Below, one piece after another: positions 1-10,500 of a DNA stretch of 64,000 nt. Source of the DNA: Phorcus lineatus. Taxonomy: Eukaryota > Mollusca > Gastropoda > Trochida > Trochidae. The notes under the pieces are model-generated. The model had not been told where the DNA came from. It worked only from the letters and a program-made list of their open reading frames with translations, and searched no databases. The DNA is taken from assembly GCA_921293015.1 (NCBI GenBank), contig OV121089.1, forward strand, positions 44,835,220-44,899,219, read 5' to 3'. A program made the position numbers and the translations under genes. The first letter of the stretch is position 1. Every line of letters begins with the position of its first letter.

Positions 1-1436
1 ACACTTTATTGTTTGTAAAAGTTACAATGTATTTTCTGACTCACTTTGGCAGATATATATCTAAGTAATTTCATAGTGGATTGTCAGATCACTTCTTGTT
101 CAGCAAAGATAATTTTTTGTTTTATTTTCCTCCTATGATATGAAGTGATTCACTGGATTTATAGTCAAAATCTCCTTTCTAATCGCATGCCATCATTTCA
201 TTCAACTTGAACTTGAACTACGTTTCATCTCCTTTCAATTCTGGTTTGTGGAAAGTTGAATGTTTCTTGTAAAAGTTTGAAGGAAGGTCAAGCCGAGGGC
301 TCGAGAACTCTGTATTGTTTGTCCTGCTTTCTTTGTTGACAAAAGTCATTACCTGTGTTTAGTGTGGAGCGGTGTGCATACCTGCCTCTTAACGACTTCT
401 CCTCACTTTACCTGGAATTTATTAGGTCACAAATCGATCTCAAGGTAGATATTACTCATCTGTTAATGTCGTTAGTTGCAGGAGGATTTTTTATGTCTGA
501 TACTTGCAAAATTTTTTTGGACGTTTTGTGTCTTGCCATGAAATATGTTTGTTGAGGGCAAAGTTTTGACTGGTCTCATTGTGTCTTGAAAGGTTTTGGT
601 AATTCAATGGTTAGGTTATTGTTTAGAAAAACTCATTGCTTGACATACAAAATCTCGTAGAAAAGGATTCTTTCGTTGACCTCTTCCAGATGACAATAAT
701 CTGTGTATGAATTGATGTTTCATATGATTTTTATTGATGCTTACACTTTGATTTCATCCTGAAAAGTTTTTTGGTAAATAAGTTTGTAATTTCTTTATTA
801 AAGCACAATTTTATATATGATCAGATAACTATGCACAATTTAGATCAAATTATGATGATACTTATCCTGTTGATGTTAAAGGTTTTATTGCTGAGCAAAG
901 ATTGTTGATTTCATTATCAGTTGCTGACGATGTTGTGTCAATCAAACAAGTGGAGAGCTCTCACTGGAAGATCAAATATGTGGTTGTCATCAGGTTGATG
1001 GATTGTAGACAGTTTAACTCATAGATCAGCTTCTGTCTTCCTCACCTGTTGAGACACACAACAGTCTGTGAATGATCTCGGGGTAATAGGGTCATTTATA
1101 CCCTGTTTATATCACATGACCGAGTTCATATCATTCTTTGTTGTACATAAATATACTTTGTTATACAAAGTTTGACAATGTCATAGTGACATGGTGTAGC
1201 AAGGTGGATAGCCAGTATACTGTCCATGTAGCTGGTGGATATAAGGTGATAGTGTATGGATGAGATGTGTGTGACACATTGTGTGAAACTGTGACACAGT
1301 GGTGTGGATACTGATTACTGTGTGAGCAGTCTCTTACTTGATACTGTAAGTGCAATATTGTGGATACTATAATACTTTGTGACAAAGGATACCATATTTC
1401 ACTGGATACTGTAGACTGGTTAGACCGAGAGACGAT
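1..1436. other. Non-coding stretch before the first exon candidate
   Basis: AT-rich, with stops in all frames at short intervals. From about 1160 to 1420 it is rich in short GTG/TGTGAC/GGATACTG words that look like a decayed simple repeat. Possible splice acceptors (CTGTAG at about 1413, GGTTAG at about 1423) precede the exon candidate at 1437. I see no promoter that I can defend. Confidence 0.4.
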
Positions 1437-1514
1437 ATGGACCTACTGCTGGAGAGGAATCACCCACCCAGTGTAGTTGAGGAGGAGAGGAGGCCCCACC
1501 AAGTTCACGTCAGG
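1437..1514 (+). CDS. Candidate 5' coding exon, possibly of the RIM-BP gene (26 codons)
   Basis: An ATG opens 26 codons with no stop, ending at a strong donor (AGG then GTAAGG at 1515). The peptide begins MDLLLERN, is acidic and basic in the middle (EEERR) and ends HQVHVR. The exon ends in phase 0, like the coiled-coil exons at 31.5-40.6 kb, so it could splice to them without a frame break. Base composition is clearly more GC-rich than its surroundings. The frame stays open a little upstream of the ATG and possible acceptors lie at about 1413-1423, so it could also be an internal exon. I do not recognise the peptide. Assignment to RIM-BP rests only on strand, phase and order, and a different gene is possible. 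Confidence 0.4.
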
Positions 1515-4452
1515 GTAAGGCTTCACGTAGTCACAGAAACTGTATATACGTGAACATTTCATTTTGAAAGATTTTAATGAAGAGAACACTCAATGTGTCG
1601 ACTATCCAACTGCAATTCAATGCTTTACATTATGTTATTATGAATTGTTTTATTTTATTGGTGGAGTAGGACATGATCAAGATCAGTCTTTGACAGCATA
1701 AAGGTCACTTAGCATGTAGGATCTCGAAATGAATAAATTGATATCTAACTATATGTGAGAGGTTTTCTTCCATGGATTAATTTGAGTTGAAGAAACACTT
1801 TTGAGAAGTTTATGCATATCACCTGATGAAATTCAAGTCATATCATTGGGATATTTCAAAACAAGATTTTATCTTGTCAATTAGTTGTGAAATTTGATAA
1901 TTATCCCTTACTTTGACAATCCTGTTACAAGACATATTTGCTTATTGTGTGGGTCATGCACATTTGCATTTCGCAGAGAATAAATGTAGAAGCTGGTGAG
2001 ATGATGAATGACAACTTCCTCTATTGATTTTCAACTTCTTACTGAAATGGAATTGTTATTTCTGTGTAAAGAATGATGAAAGCAGTACTCAAAATCCTTT
2101 GAAACTCTTTACTTCATCATAAGATAATCAAAAATGCATCCTTATTTATCAATGAATAAATATGTATAAAGTTTCTTATATTCCTGATTTCAAGACCTTG
2201 ACCTTTTTACTTTAAAAAGAATTATCAAGACCTAGAATTGACTTTGCTTACTTGTATGACAACAGTGTAAAGGTGATGGATCACCTGCATGTCACCTCAT
2301 CAGGAGATGATTAGTTCAGATTATTACAGGTGCGACATGATTGATAGACTGGCACGAACAGGTACGGGATCTGGGGAAAATAACATGGACAGTGGAAAAA
2401 AATTGGAATTGTACAATTTATTTCTTTAAAGTCAATATTTGATATTGGAAAAAGAATGTTTGCAAAACATGTGTGCATTACAAATGTACAGACAAGGTTC
2501 ATATAGTAATGAAAACATTTTAATTCTTGTCCACAAAAGCAAGTTATTTTCTGCTGAAATTCTGCTGTTTAAGACAGACTACAAAAAGGTGTTATTTATT
2601 TTGCCTCTAGCATATGAATTGAAATGTTGATAGTTTGACACATTAAAAGTCTTTTGTACCAGTTGATCAAAAAACAACAATTCTGAGAAAACAAATTATC
2701 AAAAAAAGCAGCTGCTAAGATTGAATCTGTAATGTAATAATCAATAAGAAGAATGTGACTTGCTCAATCTGGCAAAAACAGATGTTGTATTTATGTTAAT
2801 TTTCAAAACTTGCAAATGTCATTCCATTTATTCAAGTAGACAAACATCATTAGTCTATATCCTCTATTTGCTTTTCACATTTCAAAGGGAAATGTAATTT
2901 GAGAAAAAGCTTTTATGTAAGTATGCATATACTTTATATCTGTGCAGTAATCCCCGATGTTATTATATTACTCAAGAGGTAGATAACAGTGTGTATCTAC
3001 CTGACATTGACTGATTGGATCATTGACAGGCAATAAGACACTGGACCTGGGGGCATGGAGCAATATGTTGGTATAGCTACCACTTGTAGTTGGGGTAATT
3101 ATACATAACACTCAACAAAACATCTTACATGTGTTTATATAGCCTCAAGATGTTTTTTATTGAATGAATACATGCCAGGGGTTGTTTTCTTTAATCTTTT
3201 TCATTTCTAAATAAGACAAATATTTTGGGCTTTGACACCAAAGACTTTAAAATGTATACCTAACATTTTGTATATATTTACATACTACGCTAATATTCAA
3301 AGAAATGATGAAAAAATTATCAAAAAATGGTTTTGATTCATTATTTGATTTATCATTCACCTGTTAATCATACTCAACTGCAGTGAATGCATGTTTGTAA
3401 TTATTTGAAACATATCTTCATCTATAAAAACAATCTGCAAGTATTTGTCATATTCATTTCAGCAATGAAAACTACAATAATTGAAATATTTATTCATTTT
3501 TGCAATAGATATTGTGTGGAATTTCATTGTTCACTTCAGTTCACTGTAAATGTTTGAGAGCTTTAGTTTATCAGTGTATTAAAAATGCAGGCAAACAGTC
3601 TAACTATGATATTTGCACTTGTATTGAATAGCATGTAGAAAGCTAACTCTCGGGGCTCACAGGAAACTGAATTGAATCAATGTAAATGTCACAGAGAGGG
3701 TTAGCTAAGTATTGAAGTTTTTTGCTATTGAAGCTGGAAATGATTCAGTTAAAATATCAGAGTGCTTGTGCTTTTTGTTATAGTATAATAATGTTTCCAC
3801 TGAACAAAATATGACACATATTTAGTGTATTTTGATATAGAATCTGATGACTGCATTTTCTAAGGAGTAAAACATTGTTATGCTTAAGAATTCCATTTAT
3901 GATTTTCTTTTTTAACAATATTAAATCCCCCATGTCTAAAGACAATAGAGTTTGATTGTAAGCTTGAAATAAACGGATAGTGATTTTGCCAGTTGTTCAC
4001 GTCCTCACTCTATCATAGACATTATAGATATGGCTATCATCAATCACAAATATCTCAAGTTATGAAAATTCATGGTATTTCAATAAAGGTTTTTTTAATA
4101 TCAAATACACATTGTATGAAATCCAGTTAATCCTTGATCCCTCTATGGCTATCAGTCTATCTGGTGACATGTTATTATGGGATTTATTCATAGGATGGAG
4201 ATATGCCAGACCACGGTTGAGTGGTTACACGGAAATGTCAGTCAGCCTTAAAGATACATTATATGTAATTTTTAGTCAATTCATAGAAAATATAAGTGAC
4301 AGTCAGGCTTAAGATTTATGTATTTCCTTATTATTCCTAACTTGATAAACTGACATACCACACCTGAGTGACTACAGAGAAACCCCACTGTACCGTGTCT
4401 ATCAACCTTTAGAAGCAAATTGATGATATGTAGTCTTAGATCAATTCATAGA

Positions 4453-4630
4453 ACATAACACATCCAGAGGTTGATCTAGGAATTTTGAAGGAGGGGGGAG
4501 GGGTTGGGTTAGGGAAAGAAGAGGTTTCCTTGGAAAAATATTTAAGAATCAACTGTAAAATTTATTTACCTCCTCCCCCCCTCCTTTTCCTCCTTCAAAA
4601 TTCCTAGATCACCCTCTGGATGTGTTATGT
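4453..4630. repeat. Hairpin (MITE-like) element with about 45-nt inverted arms
   Basis: The left arm begins ACATAACACATCCAGAGG and continues through GGAATTTTGAAGGAGG. The right arm is its near-exact reverse complement, ending CCTCTGGATGTGTTATGT. The arms flank purine-rich then pyrimidine-rich G/C tracts and a short AT loop. The internal GGAATTTTGA...GGAGGGG block recurs at 16.56 kb and, inverted, near 60.09 kb, so this looks like a dispersed non-autonomous element. I see no clear target duplication outside the arms. Confidence 0.65.
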
Positions 4631-5639
4631 TAGTTATACTGATTATAAAAATCTTTTCTTTTTTTTCAAACATGTATTGTGTGTTGAAGATACAGGCTAG
4701 ACAAATGTCCTGTGTCAGAAAGGTTTTATCGATTTGATGATATGTATAGGCCTGTTCCTCAATCTATATTTTTTCATACAAAATTGATTGTATCTTTATC
4801 ATTCTATAGCTCAATCAATTGGTCACTCTTCAATGTGTGTTTGTCAGTGTTAAAGGTAAACCGATGTCTGGTATTTTAAAATCAATGTATTGATATATTG
4901 ATTGAGTTAATCACTATATGTCAATCCACTGTGTTCCTTTTGGTGAGATGTTACGAAACAGAATCATGAATTGTCAAGTTGCTTGCCTTATTTTAATTTT
5001 GCCATTAAGATTGCTTGGGGGCTTTTAATTGGATATGAATATATGTATTAATTAAACTAATTCCATAGATATAGTTAAACACTTCATCATATGTACATTT
5101 TTATGTCTGAAAATGTTTTTTTTAAAAATAAGATTCAAATAATTCCAATCTTTACTAATTCTTCACAATTGAACTCTTTTAGATTTGAATTGTTAATATC
5201 AATTATCAAACCTATACACCCTCTCTTAGACCTAAATGCAAACGATAAACATCCTTCAGAAAGCTAACAGTGGATAAAAAGTTATAGCATAGCATATCTC
5301 ATTAAATAATAAATGTCAAAGAAAAGTTATTTTTGAAACTTTACCTTGTTTCTCATGTAACAGTTTCTGTATATAGAATCACGCTCTTTTTGTTCTTAGT
5401 GTTGTGACTCTGCTGTGACAAGTTTACGACCAGGCCATGTCTGTGTCTTCAGCTCTATAGTTACTGTTACCTCTTGCAAACATTCTGTCCTACAATATCC
5501 GAGGTAGTTGAGGTTTACTATTTTAACCCTATTCTGCTTATTTGATTTGAGCCGAGAGATATTTCTGATTTGAATGGGAGAATTACTTTTGTAGTCTTTT
5601 TAAAGCTCTATCTTGCAAACCATCTGTTCTTCAATGTTG

Positions 5640-5890
5640 TTGGTTGTTAAGTTTTGGGTTTTGAGCCCTCAGTCACTGTTATATTTAGTCTCTGGTTCTT
5701 TATAAGTCTCTGGGTTATTTTGTTTAAGGTTTTTAACTTTAAGTCTCTGGAATATGTAGTCTTTTTTATCTAAATCTCTGGATTATTTAACCTGAAGATT
5801 TTTAGCGTGAAGTCTTTGGGATTATTTTGTTTTGGGGTTTTAACCTTAAATCTCTGGAATATTTAGTTTTGGGTTAATAGCTCTAAATCT
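5640..5890. repeat. Degenerate tandem repeat of about 50 bp
   Basis: About five diverged copies share AAGTCTCTGG followed by an ATT-rich stretch and a GTTTT...AAC run (AGTCTCTGGTT, AGTCTCTGGGTT, AGTCTCTGGAAT, AATCTCTGGATT, AATCTCTGGAAT). Copies vary in length, so this is an old, decayed array. Confidence 0.5.
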
Positions 5891-7045
5891 TTCATATGAA
5901 TGAACTAAGATATCCTTGAAAGCAACAGTTGGGAATAACTTGTGTACTCATGTACGGTTTATTCTTCTAATGGATCCTTGGTAAAAATCTGTCACTGGAG
6001 ATGTTACAATTCATCCAATATCAGTAATGGTAGACCTCTGAAAATAATTATATCAGTACTTTCTTTCAGCTAATGATGCATATTCTTTACCTTGAGATTA
6101 ATTTTCACTTTGTATCATAGATAATGTCAAAGTAAACATTGACATATGGTATGAATTTCAGCTGTTGAAGAGATTGAAATAAGTTAATTATGATACATGT
6201 CATATCATTCACATTTTCTTAGACACCTTTGTATGTAGCGTGTTTTGAAATGTTATGCTTAATGGTTTCTATTTTTCTAAAGGGGCAGTAAGAGGATGTA
6301 AATTAAGTGATCTCATGAAAAAGATAACAAATGTTACCAATTGTATGGCAGTATTTTTTTTATCAAAAGAAGCACTTCTGAAACCATGATAGCTACCAGT
6401 ATTTTTTGATTGATACTTTTTTCTAGAACTACAGATAATAAGGTTATGTAATGAGGTCTTTGATCCTATGAAGGTAATAAATGTTGTAGAAACATATATT
6501 TTTGAGAAAAATGTGAAGAAATAAAATTTTCAAAAACTTTACAAAAGAATAAGGTTACAGAACAAAGTCTCTGTGGTTCTTCTAATGTTCTATTTCAATG
6601 CCCGAGAACAAAATTTTTTCTGTACAGCTATATTAGTTGCACGCTGGCTGTTGTATCTATTCAGTTAGATAAAGCTGGTTTGGTTTAATGTGATTATTGT
6701 TACATATATATAGTTACAGTTATATATCTATTCACTCATGTTTACACGTGGCTGGCTTTCTCTTCAAATAAAAAGGTGTTACTTAAGATGAAAGGAGTAA
6801 TGAATCGAAGGTGTAAGTTGAGTTGATTCTCTGTCTGAAAATAATTCAGAGAGACAATAAATAATCTTTAAGGGAGACAAAAAAAGGAAAAAGGAAAAAA
6901 GGCAATTATTTTATGATTTGATTTCAACATAAATGTTTTTTTTAGATGTTTTAAATGTTTATTCATTGGTAAATGAATCATAAAATTATGAAACACAACA
7001 TTATTTAACAATATAGGATTCTTTTTCAAATAAATCTGTCTAATG

Positions 7046-7050
7046 GTACT
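7046..7050. other. Target-site duplication (left) of the BEL/Pao element
   Basis: GTACT directly before the 5' LTR (TGGTAG...). The same five bases follow the 3' LTR at 14275-14279. A 5-bp duplication fits BEL/Pao integrases. Confidence 0.9.
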
Positions 7051-7431
7051 TGGTAGTGAGATGTATATGTTTTTGTTGTTTCCGGACATTAACAATTCGC
7101 CCGAACGCAAGCTGCTTCGCGGAAAACAGTAATCTGCCATCTTTGATTGTATTGTCTTTTTCTACACTTAGCCTTTACATTCTGTTGAGACAGGATGTTC
7201 TTTCGTTTTCGTTAGATGTTAGTCTTAAATTAGATAATTAGTGCTTATTGTTAGTAAAGACATTGTAATACATGGTAATAAGTGAATTAGAAAGGAATGT
7301 TAGTGTATTAGAAAGAATATAAGTAAATTAGAAAAGATCAATGAACAGTAAGTAATACAACCTTTGTATATAGTATTGTAAATAAATTTGTATATAAATT
7401 AGTCGCACGCCTTTGTTATTCCTGCCGAACA
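7051..7431 (+). repeat. 5' LTR of the BEL/Pao element
   Basis: 381 bp, starting TGGTAGTGAG and ending GCCGAACA. It is identical to 13894-14274 as far as I can compare by eye. An AATAAA polyadenylation signal lies at 7381-7386, and a TATATAAA stretch at about 7391 is close to the LTR end. The LTR should provide promoter and 3'-end formation signals; the exact start of R cannot be read from sequence. Confidence 0.95.
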
Positions 7432-7433
7432 AA

Positions 7434-7450
7434 TGGTAGCAGAGCGTGGT
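7434..7450 (+). other. Primer-binding site, resembling initiator Met tRNA
   Basis: TGGTAGCAGAGCGTGG begins two bases after the 5' LTR. TGG complements a tRNA CCA end. The first 11-12 bases match what I recall of the complement of the metazoan initiator methionine tRNA 3' end (TGGTAGCAGAGGATGG), with two mismatches after that. The tRNA identity is an inference. Confidence 0.6.
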
Positions 7451-7570
7451 TAGATCAGAAGTTAGAGTTATGGAGGTTTAACATTGGCGTGAAACAAACA
7501 AGTTAGAAATACAGACTATAAGAAAGAAGTTAGAGATATGATACATTCTTAAATCTAGACAGCTGACAAC

Positions 7571-10500
7571 ATGTCAGAAAAGGCAAAGTCTATCCCCAAA
7601 GGGGACCCAGAGGTTGAGCAGAAAGTAGAGGTTAAACAAGATGTCAATGCTTCGAATGTTAACCTGACATCTCGTATACCTAAGCTTAAGCAACAGAAGG
7701 CGAAAGCAAAATCGGCTTTCACAAGAGCTAAAAACAAACTGTATTCTAGTATAGAACAAGAAGAAAAACCCTCTCGTAAATTTGTGCGAGATCAGATAGA
7801 CCAATTAGGTTCACTGCAAGTTCATGCCATGGATATTATGGTAAAATTAGCCGAGATATATTCTTCAGACAATGATGTTACAAATGTGAAACAAACAGGC
7901 TTAGAGATTGATAGACTAGAATCAGAATATGATGCAGCTCAAGCACGTGCTGACAAGCATTTAGACTCTAGATCAGATGCAAGCTCTAATATGAGTTTGA
8001 GAAGTGGCTTGATAAATCTATTTGGCAAAAACGATCGGGCTTCTGTTGCCTCTGGGGGTAAAGTTGCCTCTGTGGGTAAAGTTGATTCTGTGGGTAAAGT
8101 TGCTTCTGAAGGCAATATACAACACATTGAGAACAACCCTAGTCCTCCTCAACATAGATCATTTAATGACAGCACACCAGTGAAGCAAGTTGTTCCAGGT
8201 CACGAAAGTGAAAGCCATAATGATAATGTTTTAGGAGACATGCACAGGCCTAAAACTCCTTCTTATGATCCAGTAGAGAAGAATACTCCCAATGTCCCTC
8301 AATGTAGAAATGAAACTCCTATGTTGAAAGTTAGGTCAGCTAATACTGACATGTGGAAGTATCTCAAACCAGTGGCCATTCCTGTCTTTTATGGAGATAT
8401 TAAGTCATATTCAAACTGGAGAGCTGCATTTATGACATGTATAGACAATTCTCCCGCAACTGCAGAATACAAGCTTTTACAATTGCGTCAGTACCTATCT
8501 GGAGAAGCATTAAAAGTCATCAATAGCTTGGGGCACAATGCTGCAGCTTACGAAGTGGCACTTGATCGTTTGGATAGAAAGTATGGTGGCACACGTCGGC
8601 AGATTGCACTGCATTTGGAAGAGATTGAAAACTTTAGACCTTTAAGACCAGGGGTAGTAAAAGACCTTGAGCGTTTTGCAGACATGTTAGATGTAGCTGT
8701 AGCCAATCTTCAGGACTCTGATAGGGTTGAAGAATTGGGGAATGGGCTTCTGTATCTGAAACTTCAGAAAAAGATGACAGAGTCTATGGTTTTGAGGTAT
8801 CAACGTTGGGTATTTGAGTATCAAAGACAAGAGTCTGTACTCACATTGCGTGAGTGGATATTGCTTGAGGCACATTTCCAAACTGTGGCATCAGAAACTT
8901 GTCATGGGTTTTCTCAGAAATCGGTGAAGTCTGAACCAGTTAGACATAGTGGTAGATCAGGTACATATTTTGGTACAGAGAAGACTCAGTTTAATCAGAA
9001 AAAGACAAAAGCTGTCAGTTGTGTCTTCTGTCAAGATCAGCATGCAATTTGGAATTGCAAACAATTCTTAGTTTTAAAACCAGAGGATCGCTGGAATGAG
9101 GCCAAAAAGCACAAACTTTGCTTTCGGTGTCTTGGGTCTAATCATAGGGGCAAATCTTGTTGGTTTACCAGAGAATGTGGAGTGAATGGTTGCAAAAGTA
9201 ACCACAATAAGCTTTTGCATGTTGACAGGGCACAAACATCTTCGGGTAGTAATACTTCCTCACAGACATCAGAAAGTCAAACAGAAAGGTCACATGCTGC
9301 CAGTTTTCACTCTGAAAGCAGAATCAAATCCTACCTAGTTGCATTGAGAACAGTTCCTGTAGTTGTCAAATCGGGTAACAAACGACTCACTGTAAATGCA
9401 CTCTTGGATGATGCAAGTACAAAATCTTACATAAATGCAGATGTAGCTGCAGAACTAGGTCTTCATGGAAAAACACAACAGATCTCTGTTAATGTCCTCA
9501 ACAATCAGACTGAAACATTTGACACAATGCCTGTTGAATTCGGATTGGAAAGCACAAGTGGTACTGTAGATATCAACATTTCGGCATTGACTACCAACAA
9601 AGTGACTGGAGACCTGAAAGTTATTGATTGGTCTAAATGTAGTCACCTATGGTCCCATTTGAAGGACATTTCATTTCCAGAAATTACTTCTCCTCCAACT
9701 ATTGATCTTTTGATTGGTATGGACTATTCTGGATTACATTTCTCTCAAAAGGACGTTTGTGGGCATGCAGATGAGCCAATTGCAAGGTTAACTCCTTTGG
9801 GTTGGACATGTATAGGGAGAATAGCTGGAGCTTGTGATGATACTGACACAAGTTTTGCGAGTACTTTCTTTTGCAATAACAAAGATGAAGAGTTGAATGA
9901 TCTTATGCATAGATTCTGGGAGGCAGAGGAGTTCTCATCAACTGAACAACCTAACTTTAAAGGTGGTGATGAACAGGCTCTACAATCTGCAAAGAAATCA
10001 ATGTCAGTTGTAAATGGCAGGTATGAGATAGGTATTCCTTGGAAGGCAGAATCAGGGTTATTACCATCTAGTAATTGGGAGACAGCATTTCAAAGGTTGC
10101 AAAGCACAGAGAAGAAGCTATCCAAAGATGAAACTATTGCTAAGGCCTATAGCACAGTTATAGATCAATATCTTGACAAAGGCTACATCAGAAAAGTTCC
10201 TGTTGAAGAAACTGAAGGTAATGGCATGTGGTATTTGCCACATTTTCCAGTTGTCAAACCAGACAGAACTACAACCAAGGTTCGGATTGTTTTTGATGGT
10301 TCAGCAAAATACAAAGGTATTTCCCTTAATGAAGTCATACATCAAGGCCCTAAGCTTCAGAGGGATTTGTTTGATGTTTTACTTCGTTTTAGACAAAATC
10401 CTGTAGCACTTGTTTGTGACATTGCGGAGATGTATCTTCAGATAGGTGTATCTCCTTCAGACAGACCATACTTCAGGTTCCTTTGGAGGTCAATGAATAG

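Larger units (their letters stand above)
1515..7045. other. Intron-like gene-free stretch
   Basis: AT-rich sequence without a credible exon. It contains a hairpin repeat at 4453-4630 and a degenerate repeat at about 5640-5890 (both listed separately). The short open frames in it show no recognisable protein. Confidence 0.5.
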
